Of a DNA stretch of 6,412 bases, positions 1 through 5,298 are shown in pieces. Within the stretch, counting starts at the first letter, position 1; every line of letters begins with the position of its first letter. Made by a program: the position numbers and the translations under genes. The DNA is from an uncultured Treponema sp. (GTDB taxonomy: Bacteria > Spirochaetota > Spirochaetia > Treponematales > Treponemataceae), in assembly GCA_947165795.1 (NCBI GenBank), contig CAMVBP010000117.1, positions 1 through 6,412 on the forward strand, read 5' to 3'. Below the pieces are notes generated by a model. The model ran no database searches. It was given only the letters and a program-made list of their open reading frames with translations, and was not told the DNA's origin.

Positions 1-296
1 GAAAAATCAGCAAGATTATGGACTTTGGTCTTTTTGTAAATCTTGATAAGGGAATAGACGGACTTGTTCATATAAGTGAGCTTGAAGGTGTAAGTGCAAA
101 CACAAACCTCCGCAAGGTTTATAAGCCTGGTCAGCCAATGAGCGTTGTTGTAGAAAAAATAGATTCTGCTTCAAAGCGTATTTCTTTAAAGCCTGCAAAT
201 TCAGTAGAGCAGGATAACTCTGCAGAAAAATACATGAGCAGCCAGAACGACGACGGAGAAACTTACAATCCGTTTGCGGCACTCCTTAAAAAATAA
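1..296 (+). CDS. S1-domain RNA-binding protein, 3' end (probable 30S ribosomal protein S1)
   Basis: The reading frame is open to the left edge (first whole codon at base 3), so only the last 97 codons or so are present. The visible protein begins within an S1 OB-fold: a KISKIMDFGLFVNL strand pair, then GIDGLVHISEL, followed by KVYKPGQPMSVVVEKID and RISLKP, which is the canonical S1 repeat order. After the domain comes an acidic, Asn/Ser/Asp-rich tail of about 35 residues ending NPFAALLKK. S1 domains bind single-stranded RNA; a final repeat with a disordered acidic tail fits ribosomal protein S1, which helps mRNA onto the 30S subunit. Other multi-S1 proteins cannot be excluded because the upstream repeats are outside the window. 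The ATG at 18 is an internal Met of the repeat, not a start. The stop is 2 nt before the next gene, so the two are probably cotranscribed. Confidence 0.85.
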   Translation, partial: KISKIMDFGLFVNLDKGIDGLVHISELEGVSANTNLRKVYKPGQPMSVVVEKIDSASKRISLKPANSVEQDNSAEKYMSSQNDDGETYNPFAALLKK

Positions 297-298
297 AA

Positions 299-784
299 AT
301 GATAACAATACGCAAAGCAAAAAAAGAAGATTGTCCCATTCTTGAAGAACTCTATACCGAACTGGAAAAAGACGGCGTGCGTTACCAGAGCGAGCATTTT
401 GTTTTAAGTAAGCCTGGAGAACGTACCCGCCAGATAGAAGAAATTCTTTCAAGCGATTCTCAGGTTATGCTTGCAGCAGAAAATGAGTCGGGCGAAGTAA
501 TTGGTTTTGCGCATGTTGTTTATGCAAAGGTAAAGCCATTTTCATGCCTCAAGCCGCAGACAAATATTTATCTGCAGGATTTAGTTGTTGCAGAAAAATA
601 TCGCAGTCAGGGAACAGGCACTCTTCTTTTGAATGCCGCAAAGAAATATGGCATAGAGAAAAAAGCAGATTTTTTCCGTACTCAGGTTTTTCCGCAGAAT
701 GTTGAAGGAATGCGTTTTTATGAACGCAACGGTTTTTCTACAAAAATGATTACGATAGAATGTCCTCTGGATCAGGAAAACTGA
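299..784 (+). CDS. GNAT-family N-acetyltransferase
   Basis: A 161-residue protein of the usual length for a single-domain GNAT enzyme, which transfers an acetyl group from acetyl-CoA to an amine. The N terminus MITIRKAKKEDCPILEELY is the typical beta1-alpha1 opening. The central strand YLQDLVVAEKYR (91-102) leads into the acetyl-CoA pyrophosphate loop R-S-Q-G-T-G (102-107), matching the Q/RxxGxG/A signature. The C-terminal motif NVEGMRFYERNGF (134-146) is the conserved GNAT motif B. The substrate cannot be read from sequence; neighbouring S1 might suggest a ribosomal protein, but this is speculation, and the sequence is not an obvious RimI or RimJ. The start lies 2 nt after the S1 stop and has no clear Shine-Dalgarno sequence, so translation is probably coupled to the upstream gene. 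Confidence 0.88.
   Translation: MITIRKAKKEDCPILEELYTELEKDGVRYQSEHFVLSKPGERTRQIEEILSSDSQVMLAAENESGEVIGFAHVVYAKVKPFSCLKPQTNIYLQDLVVAEKYRSQGTGTLLLNAAKKYGIEKKADFFRTQVFPQNVEGMRFYERNGFSTKMITIECPLDQEN
774..779 (+). promoter_or_regulatory. Ribosome binding site deciding the MBL-fold start
   Basis: AGGAAA sits 10 nt upstream of the ATG at 790, inside the last codons of the acetyltransferase gene. It supports 790 over the in-frame ATG at 760, which has no such site and would add ten unconserved-looking residues (MSSGSGKLNN). Confidence 0.6.
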
Positions 785-789
785 ATAAT

Positions 790-1467
790 ATGCCATTAAT
801 AAAAATTACTCCGGAAATCTCTTATTTACCCTCTGTTGAAAAGCCTATTTCCTGCGACGTAGTTTTTATAAAACCGGAAGGTTCTGATGTTACCTGGATT
901 TTTGATACAGGAACAAGCGGCGAGGCTGCAGAGCTTATAAACGCTGTAGAAGGCAAAAAGAACATTGTCATTTCACACTTTCATCCGGATCATATTCTGA
1001 ATCTTTTGAAAGTTAAATATGACATGCTTTACGTTACAAAATACACAAAAAGATATACGCGAAGCGGTACAGTTGTAGAAAGCGAACAAAACTTCCCGGA
1101 CGGCATAAAAATCTACCCGATCCCTTCAAGCCATTCAAAAGGCAGCCTTGTTCTGGAATATAAAGGGTATGTTTTTCTTGGCGACGCAACTTACTGCCAT
1201 TTTCGACTTACCGCACGCGAATACAATGTACAACTTCTTGAGCAGATGATTAATAAAATGGAAGAAATAGAAGCACCAAACTTTTGTCTTAGTCACGATA
1301 AGGCTTTTATTCAGCCAAAAGAAAGCGTACTCCGAATTTACAGAAAAATCCTTTCCCGCCGGAAAAGCGGCAGTCCAATAATTAATGTAAACGACTTTTT
1401 TAACGAAGACGGCGGCGTAAAAGAAAGCGAAGATTCTCTTGGAAATAATGTAAAGGTCAAAATTTAG
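790..1467 (+). CDS. Metallo-beta-lactamase-fold hydrolase
   Basis: A 226-residue protein using the ATG at 790; an in-frame ATG at 760 would overlap the acetyltransferase by 25 nt and is less likely. The MBL metal-binding set is complete: D39 in the strand WIFDTGT, the signature HFHPDH (63-68, HxHxDH), a histidine in PSSHSKGSL (H105), an aspartate in FLGDATY (D122) and a final histidine in CLSHD (H159). These residues bind one or two zinc or similar ions and activate water for hydrolysis. There is no signal peptide, so it is cytoplasmic. The short length and absence of extra domains exclude RNase J and flavodiiron proteins; a glyoxalase II-like or small-molecule hydrolase is possible, but the substrate is unknown. 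It follows the acetyltransferase by 5 nt as probable last gene of the operon. The C-terminal tail (about 195-226) is acidic and probably disordered. Confidence 0.85.
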   Translation: MPLIKITPEISYLPSVEKPISCDVVFIKPEGSDVTWIFDTGTSGEAAELINAVEGKKNIVISHFHPDHILNLLKVKYDMLYVTKYTKRYTRSGTVVESEQNFPDGIKIYPIPSSHSKGSLVLEYKGYVFLGDATYCHFRLTAREYNVQLLEQMINKMEEIEAPNFCLSHDKAFIQPKESVLRIYRKILSRRKSGSPIINVNDFFNEDGGVKESEDSLGNNVKVKI

Positions 1468-1471
1468 CAGC

Positions 1472-1510
1472 AAGGAACGGCTTCATGCTAAGGATTCCTC
1501 CTTTTTTTTT
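1472..1510 (+). terminator. Probable intrinsic terminator after the MBL gene
   Basis: The hairpin AAGGA-TTCC-TCCTT (1490-1503) runs straight into nine T residues (1502-1510). An alternative, wider pairing of AGGAA (1473-1477) with TTCCT (1495-1499) is possible. The stem is short, so strength is uncertain, but its placement just after the stop and before rlmE fits transcription termination. Confidence 0.55.
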
Positions 1511-1511
1511 A

Positions 1512-1541
1512 TTCAAAAATTCATTTCTTCCTGCCGATAAT
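1512..1541 (+). promoter_or_regulatory. Possible promoter of rlmE
   Basis: GATAAT (1536-1541) differs from the -10 consensus at one position, with a poor TTCAAA (1512-1517) 18 bp upstream. The -10 ends only 5 nt before the rlmE ATG, and no Shine-Dalgarno sequence is visible, so the transcript may be leaderless or nearly so. AT-rich sequence makes chance matches likely. Confidence 0.3.
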
Positions 1542-1546
1542 TAAAT

Positions 1547-2146
1547 ATGGCTAAAAACAGCTACGAAAAGCCTGATTACTGGTCTCAAAAAGCCTTCTCG
1601 GAGGGGTATCCGGCGCGGTCGGTGTATAAGCTTAAGGAAATCGACGAAAAATTCGGAATGATTAAGAAAAATTATAATGTTCTGGATTTAGGCGCGGCTC
1701 CCGGAAGCTGGACTACATTCCTGCTGCGGACTATGGAAGGAACGGGAAAAGTAGTTTCCTGCGATCTTAATCCACTTGCAAAGAGCGTAAAAGGCGATAA
1801 TCTGACTTTTATTCAGGGCGACCTGAATGCGCCTGAGGTTCGTGCTCAAATTAAGGCAGCAGGACCTTATGACCTTGTAGTTTGCGATGCGGCACCAAAA
1901 ACAACAGGAAACCGCACTGTAGATACGGCAAGGAGCGAGCAGCTGGTAGAAATGGCTGTATGGTATGCCGAAGCCATGCTGAAAAACGGCGGAAATTTTG
2001 CCGTAAAGATTTTTCAGAATGGTGATCAGCAGGCAATTTTGCGAAAAATGCGCGAAATTTTTACGTCTGCCAAGGGATTTAAGCCCGAAGCGTGCCGAAA
2101 TGAATCTTTTGAAACTTACTTAATAGGAATAAACAAAAAAGGGTGA
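1547..2146 (+). CDS. rlmE: 23S rRNA (uridine-2'-O-)-methyltransferase RlmE (FtsJ/RrmJ)
   Basis: A 199-residue protein, close to the usual size of RlmE, which 2'-O-methylates a uridine of the 23S rRNA A-loop using S-adenosylmethionine at a late step of 50S assembly. The N terminus carries the typical PDYWSQKAFSEGYPARSVYKL. The SAM-binding motif I is VLDLGAAPGSW (45-55), followed by the acidic strand end CDLNP (72-76). The K-D-K-E catalytic set of the FtsJ family is visible: K28 in SVYKL, D114 in VVCDAAP, K154 in FAVKIF and E189 in ETYLIG. It is a cytoplasmic, apparently intact enzyme. The start has no Shine-Dalgarno sequence but gives the family-typical N terminus. A LysM/M23 gene follows after 22 nt, so the two may be cotranscribed although their functions are unrelated. 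Confidence 0.95.
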   Translation: MAKNSYEKPDYWSQKAFSEGYPARSVYKLKEIDEKFGMIKKNYNVLDLGAAPGSWTTFLLRTMEGTGKVVSCDLNPLAKSVKGDNLTFIQGDLNAPEVRAQIKAAGPYDLVVCDAAPKTTGNRTVDTARSEQLVEMAVWYAEAMLKNGGNFAVKIFQNGDQQAILRKMREIFTSAKGFKPEACRNESFETYLIGINKKG

Positions 2147-2152
2147 TTTAAA

Positions 2153-2159
2153 AAGGGGA
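2153..2159 (+). promoter_or_regulatory. Ribosome binding site of the LysM/M23 gene
   Basis: AAGGGGA lies 9 nt upstream of the ATG at 2169. It fixes the start there rather than at the internal Met at 2235. Confidence 0.65.
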
Positions 2160-2168
2160 AAATAAAAA

Positions 2169-3260
2169 ATGAAAAAGGAATTGGCAACAAAAGTTTTTCA
2201 TAGTATAATATATTTCGTAAAAAATAGTGTAAATATGTTTACGAATTCAAAAACTGTAAAAATAGTTAGTTTCTCGATTATTACTTTTTGTCTTGGACTT
2301 TCTTTTACATGCATAACAATATCAGTTCGTTCTCATTTAAATAAGCCGAATGGTGTGGGAGGTTTTGAAACTTCTGCCGTTCCTGAATTTGATTCAAATC
2401 ACAATATAGTTTTAGACAGGAGTACAATTACTTCTGCAGCAGTTTCTGTAGATACTGCCGATTCTTCTTCTGAAGAGACTCTTTTGAGTTCCGGAACTGC
2501 TGCTGCAGACGCTTCAAAGATTACATACCAGACTTACCGCGTAAAATCCGGCGATATGATTGGTTTTATTGCAGATGAATTTAATGTAACTCAGGATACA
2601 ATTATAAGCGTTAATAATATTAAAAATACAAGAACAATACAGCCCGGACAATATTTGAAAATTCCTTCTATGCCGGGAATTGTTTATACAGTTAAAGAGG
2701 ACGGAGAAACACCTGCAACAATCGCAGAAAAATACGAAGTAGATGCAGATAAATGTGCGCTTGTAAATTTTGTTTCTACAGATTCTCCGCTTGCATCGGG
2801 AAGTTCACTCTTTGTTCCAGATGCAGCCCTTGATGCATTTACACTTGCCGAAATTAATGGCGACCTTTTCAAAAAGCCGCTGCATGCACGATACTGGCTT
2901 TCTTCAAATTACGGCTGGCGCGATTCTCCATTTAATGCAGGAAAACGTACTTTCCATGGTGGAATTGATATGGCCGTTTCTCAGGGAACACCAATTTATC
3001 CTGCTATGAGCGGTGTTGTAGAAACTGTAGGCTTTAATGCAACTTATGGAAATTATGTAATTATCCGTCATCATTCAGGATACAAAACTTTGTATGGACA
3101 TATGAAGTCTACTGCGCCTGTAAAAGCCGGAAATTATGTATATGCCGGAACAACAGTAATCGGTTATGTTGGTTCAACCGGAATGAGTACAGGTCCACAC
3201 CTTCACTTTACAGTTTATAAAAACGGTAAAACAATTAATCCGCTGACTGTGCTTAATTAA
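2169..3260 (+). CDS. Membrane-anchored LysM / M23-family peptidoglycan endopeptidase
   Basis: A 363-residue envelope protein. Residues 31-53 form one hydrophobic segment (IVSFSIITFCLGLSFTCITI) after a basic N-terminal stretch, read as an uncleaved signal anchor with the rest in the periplasm. A Ser/Thr/Ala-rich linker (about 66-117) follows. LysM repeat 1 spans about 121-166 (TYRVKSGDMIGFIADEFNV ... IQPGQYLKIP); a degenerate second LysM spans about 172-217. LysM binds N-acetylglucosamine-containing glycan. The C-terminal M23/LytM domain (about 240-363) has the full zinc-site set: H263 and D267 in FHGGIDM, H311 in LYGHM, and H344 and H346 in GPHLHF. It should therefore be catalytically active and cut peptide cross-bridges, unlike degenerate EnvC/NlpD-type activators. 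The likely role is cell wall remodelling or division. A good ribosome site precedes it, and a weak terminator follows. Confidence 0.92.
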   Translation: MKKELATKVFHSIIYFVKNSVNMFTNSKTVKIVSFSIITFCLGLSFTCITISVRSHLNKPNGVGGFETSAVPEFDSNHNIVLDRSTITSAAVSVDTADSSSEETLLSSGTAAADASKITYQTYRVKSGDMIGFIADEFNVTQDTIISVNNIKNTRTIQPGQYLKIPSMPGIVYTVKEDGETPATIAEKYEVDADKCALVNFVSTDSPLASGSSLFVPDAALDAFTLAEINGDLFKKPLHARYWLSSNYGWRDSPFNAGKRTFHGGIDMAVSQGTPIYPAMSGVVETVGFNATYGNYVIIRHHSGYKTLYGHMKSTAPVKAGNYVYAGTTVIGYVGSTGMSTGPHLHFTVYKNGKTINPLTVLN

Positions 3261-3284
3261 AGACGGCGTTAATACTGTTTTTTT
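3258..3284 (+). terminator. Weak intrinsic terminator after the LysM/M23 gene
   Basis: AGACGG (3261-3266) can pair with CTGTTT (3275-3280) around an 8-nt loop, with two G-U wobbles, leading into a T7 run (3278-3284). Flanking A and T residues could extend the stem. Because of the wobbles it would not work on the minus strand, so it does not serve the convergent regulator gene. Confidence 0.45.
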
Positions 3285-3304
3285 CTTGGGGTTCTTTTGA
3301 GTTT

Positions 3305-3730
3305 TTATATTAACTGAAGAATTTCGTCCAGATTATTGCTCATTTTTTCCATAATCTCTTTTTTTAAATGTTCACGAACTTTTTGTTTACGAATTTTTTC
3401 AGCGTTAATCTTTATATTTGAGTCGATTTTTTTATCTATATTATTAGCTGAATTTTTATTTTCAGTATCTGCAGATTCTGAATCTGTTAATAACTCAATA
3501 ACAGGTACATTAAGGGCTTCAGCAATTCTCTCAATTGTAGACAGTTTTGGAATATTTTTATACGTTTCCATAAGTCCGATGTAACTGGCTGAAGTTCCAC
3601 AATACATTGAAAGTTTAAGTTGACTTATATTTTTTTCTCGACGAATTCTTCTTATGTTATCTATAACAATTTTTTCCAAAGGTGAAGGTTGAGTTGATAA
3701 TAATTCCAATTGTGATTTATCTTTTTTCAT
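3305..3730 (-). CDS. XRE/Cro-CI-family helix-turn-helix transcriptional regulator
   Basis: A 141-residue protein with an XRE-type DNA-binding domain at about 22-81: IRRIRREKNISQLKLSMYCG (helices 1-2), the recognition helix region TSASYIGLMETYKNIPKLS, then TIERIAEALNVPVIELL, the classic HTH_3 ending. A 21-residue extension precedes the domain. The C-terminal 60 residues are highly charged, Lys/Glu/Asn-rich and predicted helical, with no recognisable ligand or protease domain; they may serve in oligomerisation. The gene is divergent from the MBOAT gene across a 101-bp region full of TGATAGT half-sites, one of which directly abuts its own ATG. I infer that it controls the MBOAT/SGNH pair and probably itself. 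No Shine-Dalgarno sequence precedes the start. GC is low, like the MBOAT side and unlike the LysM/M23 gene. Confidence 0.88.
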   Translation of the reverse strand: MKKDKSQLELLSTQPSPLEKIVIDNIRRIRREKNISQLKLSMYCGTSASYIGLMETYKNIPKLSTIERIAEALNVPVIELLTDSESADTENKNSANNIDKKIDSNIKINAEKIRKQKVREHLKKEIMEKMSNNLDEILQLI

Positions 3731-3760
3731 ACTATCAATTTTGATATAATTTCGCTTTGT

Positions 3761-3774
3761 TTACACTTGTGTAA
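3761..3774. repeat. Palindrome TTACACTTGTGTAA
   Basis: TTACAC and GTGTAA are perfect 6-bp inverted arms around a TT centre, between the two groups of GATA half-sites. Its sequence differs from them, so it may be a site for a second regulator. It overlaps the proposed -35 box of the MBOAT promoter. Confidence 0.5.
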
Positions 3775-3795
3775 TTGATAGTAAGTTGATATAGT
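3767..3795 (+). promoter_or_regulatory. Candidate sigma-70 promoter of the MBOAT-SGNH pair
   Basis: TATAGT (3790-3795, five of six to consensus) with a poor TTGTGT (3767-3772) exactly 17 bp upstream. Transcription would start near 3802, inside the half-site array, so a protein bound there would be expected to block initiation. The -35 is weak, and AT-rich DNA gives chance matches. Confidence 0.35.
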
Positions 3796-3796
3796 G

Positions 3797-3825
3797 AAAA
3801 TGATAGTGAAAGATACTATCATTTT
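3797..3825. repeat. 11-bp perfect inverted repeat abutting the MBOAT start
   Basis: AAAATGATAGT (3797-3807) and ACTATCATTTT (3815-3825) are exact reverse complements around a 7-nt spacer, ending 6 nt before the ATG at 3832. As DNA it fits a dimer operator; as RNA it could form a hairpin across the translation initiation region. It holds only two G-C pairs, so it is a poor terminator. Confidence 0.75.
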
Positions 3826-3831
3826 TAGATT

Positions 3832-5283
3832 ATGTCTTTTTTTTCAATTTCCTTTTTAATATTTTTTTTAGTTATAGTAGGGATATATCATTTAATTCCA
3901 AGTATTTTTAAGAGTGAAAACCATAAAGTGTTGATGCAGCAGATTATTTTAATTACTGCGAGTTTTATATTTTATACAATTGATGATATTCGATTTATTC
4001 CGTTTTTGATGTATGTTATTTTGATTTCATATTTTTCAACAAAATTTTGCAGAAATAAACTGCTATTCTGGATATTTATAATTTTGGATTTGCTCCCTCT
4101 TTTATTTTGCAAATATAGTCCTAAGCATTGGATTTTTCCGTTGGGAATATCTTTTTTTACTTTTCAAAGCATAAGTTATATAGTGGACGTTTATACAAAA
4201 AAAATCGAGGCTGAAAAAAATCCTTTATTAGTTATACTCTTTATTAGTTTTTTTCCTGTAATTTCAAGTGGACCGATTCAAAGGGCTGGAAATCTTATTC
4301 CACAATTAAAAAAGCTTCATACATTTGATTATTATGATAGTAGTATTAGCTTGAAATTTTTTGCCTGGGGAGTTTTTAAAAAGTTTGTTATTGCAGATCG
4401 TCTTGCGTTATATGTAAATAATGTTTATTCGGATGTTGCTTCCCAATATGGACTTGCATTATTGTTGGCTACAATTCTTTATTCATTTCAAATTTATTGT
4501 GATTTTTCCGGGTATTCAGATATGGCAATTGGAATTGCCAGGTATCTAGGAATTGATGTTGGAAAAAACTTTGATTATCCTTATATATCTAAATCTGTAG
4601 GAGAGTTTTGGCGGAGATGGCATATTAGTTTGAGTTCCTGGCTCAGAGATTATATCTATATTCCATTAGGCGGTAGTCATGTAAAACTTCCCCGCATATT
4701 TATTAATCTTATAATTACCTTTTTAATAAGTGGTATATGGCATGGTATTGGTTGGACCTTTATTATCTGGGGATTAATACATGGTTTATTTCTTTGTATT
4801 GAACGGGCATTAAGAAATAATCCGTTAAATGCTCATATTCCTGCATGGATAAAGATTTTTATAACATTTTCACTTGTTACATTTGCTTGGATTTTCTTTC
4901 ATGCAAAAAATATTTCTGAGGCTGGAATTGTTTTCTCAAAATTCTTTAATATTCCCAATGAAATTTCAATGCTGATTCATATGCGCCTGAATCATGAAGT
5001 TGGAATAATTGGAGCAATTAGAAAAGGCTTTTCAGATAATGGATTTTTACATTCATTTGAATCTAGAGGTTTTTCGAACATAGATACTGCATTAATGTCT
5101 CTTCTGGTAATGATAATTTGTGAACTTATTTCATTACGACAATCAGGTTTAATAATATTAAATAAAATCCATGTTGTACTTCGAATATTAATTTATTTTA
5201 TTTTTATCGTTTTATTATACGTACTTATAAGTCAGTCTCTTATTGAAAATATTCATACACAATTTTTGTATTTTGATTTTTAA
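3832..5283 (+). CDS. MBOAT-family membrane O-acyltransferase (AlgI/DltB-like)
   Basis: A 483-residue polytopic membrane protein with roughly 11-13 hydrophobic segments, the normal size for bacterial AlgI/PatA/DltB-type MBOAT proteins. Family landmarks: the N terminus MSFFSISFLIFF; LGISFFTFQSISYIVDVY (104-121); SGPIQR (146-151); YCDFSGYSDMAIG (222-234); FWRRWHISLSSWLRDYIY (259-276) followed by IPLGG; and SGIWHGIGWTFIIWGLIHG (300-318) with the invariant histidine H304 and a second histidine, H317. Characterised relatives take an acyl group, often acetyl, from a cytoplasmic donor and pass it through the membrane for attachment to alginate, peptidoglycan or teichoic acid. The acceptor here is unknown; a spirochaete should lack teichoic acid, so a surface glycan or glycolipid is more likely. 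The SGNH-like partner follows after 15 nt. There is no Shine-Dalgarno sequence, and two T8 tracts lie in the first 13 codons. Confidence 0.93.
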   Translation: MSFFSISFLIFFLVIVGIYHLIPSIFKSENHKVLMQQIILITASFIFYTIDDIRFIPFLMYVILISYFSTKFCRNKLLFWIFIILDLLPLLFCKYSPKHWIFPLGISFFTFQSISYIVDVYTKKIEAEKNPLLVILFISFFPVISSGPIQRAGNLIPQLKKLHTFDYYDSSISLKFFAWGVFKKFVIADRLALYVNNVYSDVASQYGLALLLATILYSFQIYCDFSGYSDMAIGIARYLGIDVGKNFDYPYISKSVGEFWRRWHISLSSWLRDYIYIPLGGSHVKLPRIFINLIITFLISGIWHGIGWTFIIWGLIHGLFLCIERALRNNPLNAHIPAWIKIFITFSLVTFAWIFFHAKNISEAGIVFSKFFNIPNEISMLIHMRLNHEVGIIGAIRKGFSDNGFLHSFESRGFSNIDTALMSLLVMIICELISLRQSGLIILNKIHVVLRILIYFIFIVLLYVLISQSLIENIHTQFLYFDF

Positions 5284-5287
5284 AGGA
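5282..5287 (+). promoter_or_regulatory. Ribosome binding site of the SGNH-like gene
   Basis: AAAGGA lies 11 nt before the ATG at 5299 and overlaps the stop codon of the MBOAT gene, pointing to translational coupling of the pair. Confidence 0.6.
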
Positions 5288-5298
5288 CACGAAACTTT

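Larger units (their letters stand above)
3731..3825. promoter_or_regulatory. Putative multi-site operator between the regulator and the MBOAT gene
   Basis: Six GATA-core half-sites fall within 92 bp: ACTATCAA (3731-3738), TTGATATA (3741-3748), TTGATAGT (3775-3782), TTGATATAGT (3786-3795), ATGATAGT (3800-3807) and ACTATCAT (3815-3822). The first two form TATCAA-TT-TTGATA; the last two form a long inverted repeat. XRE regulators commonly bind such dyads as dimers and autoregulate, so these are likely binding sites of the adjacent regulator. Binding itself is inferred. Confidence 0.5.

Noticed and set aside
1135..1473. 112-codon open frame on the minus strand
   Set aside because: It is opposite the MBL-fold gene, whose motifs are clear; its Phe/Lys-rich translation shows no domain and no ribosome site.
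2300..2315. Cys48 of the LysM/M23 protein as a lipoprotein attachment site
   Set aside because: The preceding residues S-F-T do not fit a lipobox well (Thr at -1, Phe at -2); a signal anchor is more likely.
2770..3009. 79-codon open frame on the plus strand inside the LysM/M23 gene
   Set aside because: It is an out-of-frame shadow of the second LysM and M23 regions, with no independent signal.
3745..3750. Perfect TATAAT on the plus strand as the MBOAT -10 box
   Set aside because: No acceptable -35 lies 16-18 bp upstream (it would fall in the T-rich regulator start), and TATAGT at 3790 is closer to the gene with correct spacing.
3797..3830. Inverted repeat followed by T residues read as an intrinsic terminator or attenuator
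   Set aside because: The stem has only two G-C pairs and the T residues are part of the stem itself, so an operator dyad is the better reading.
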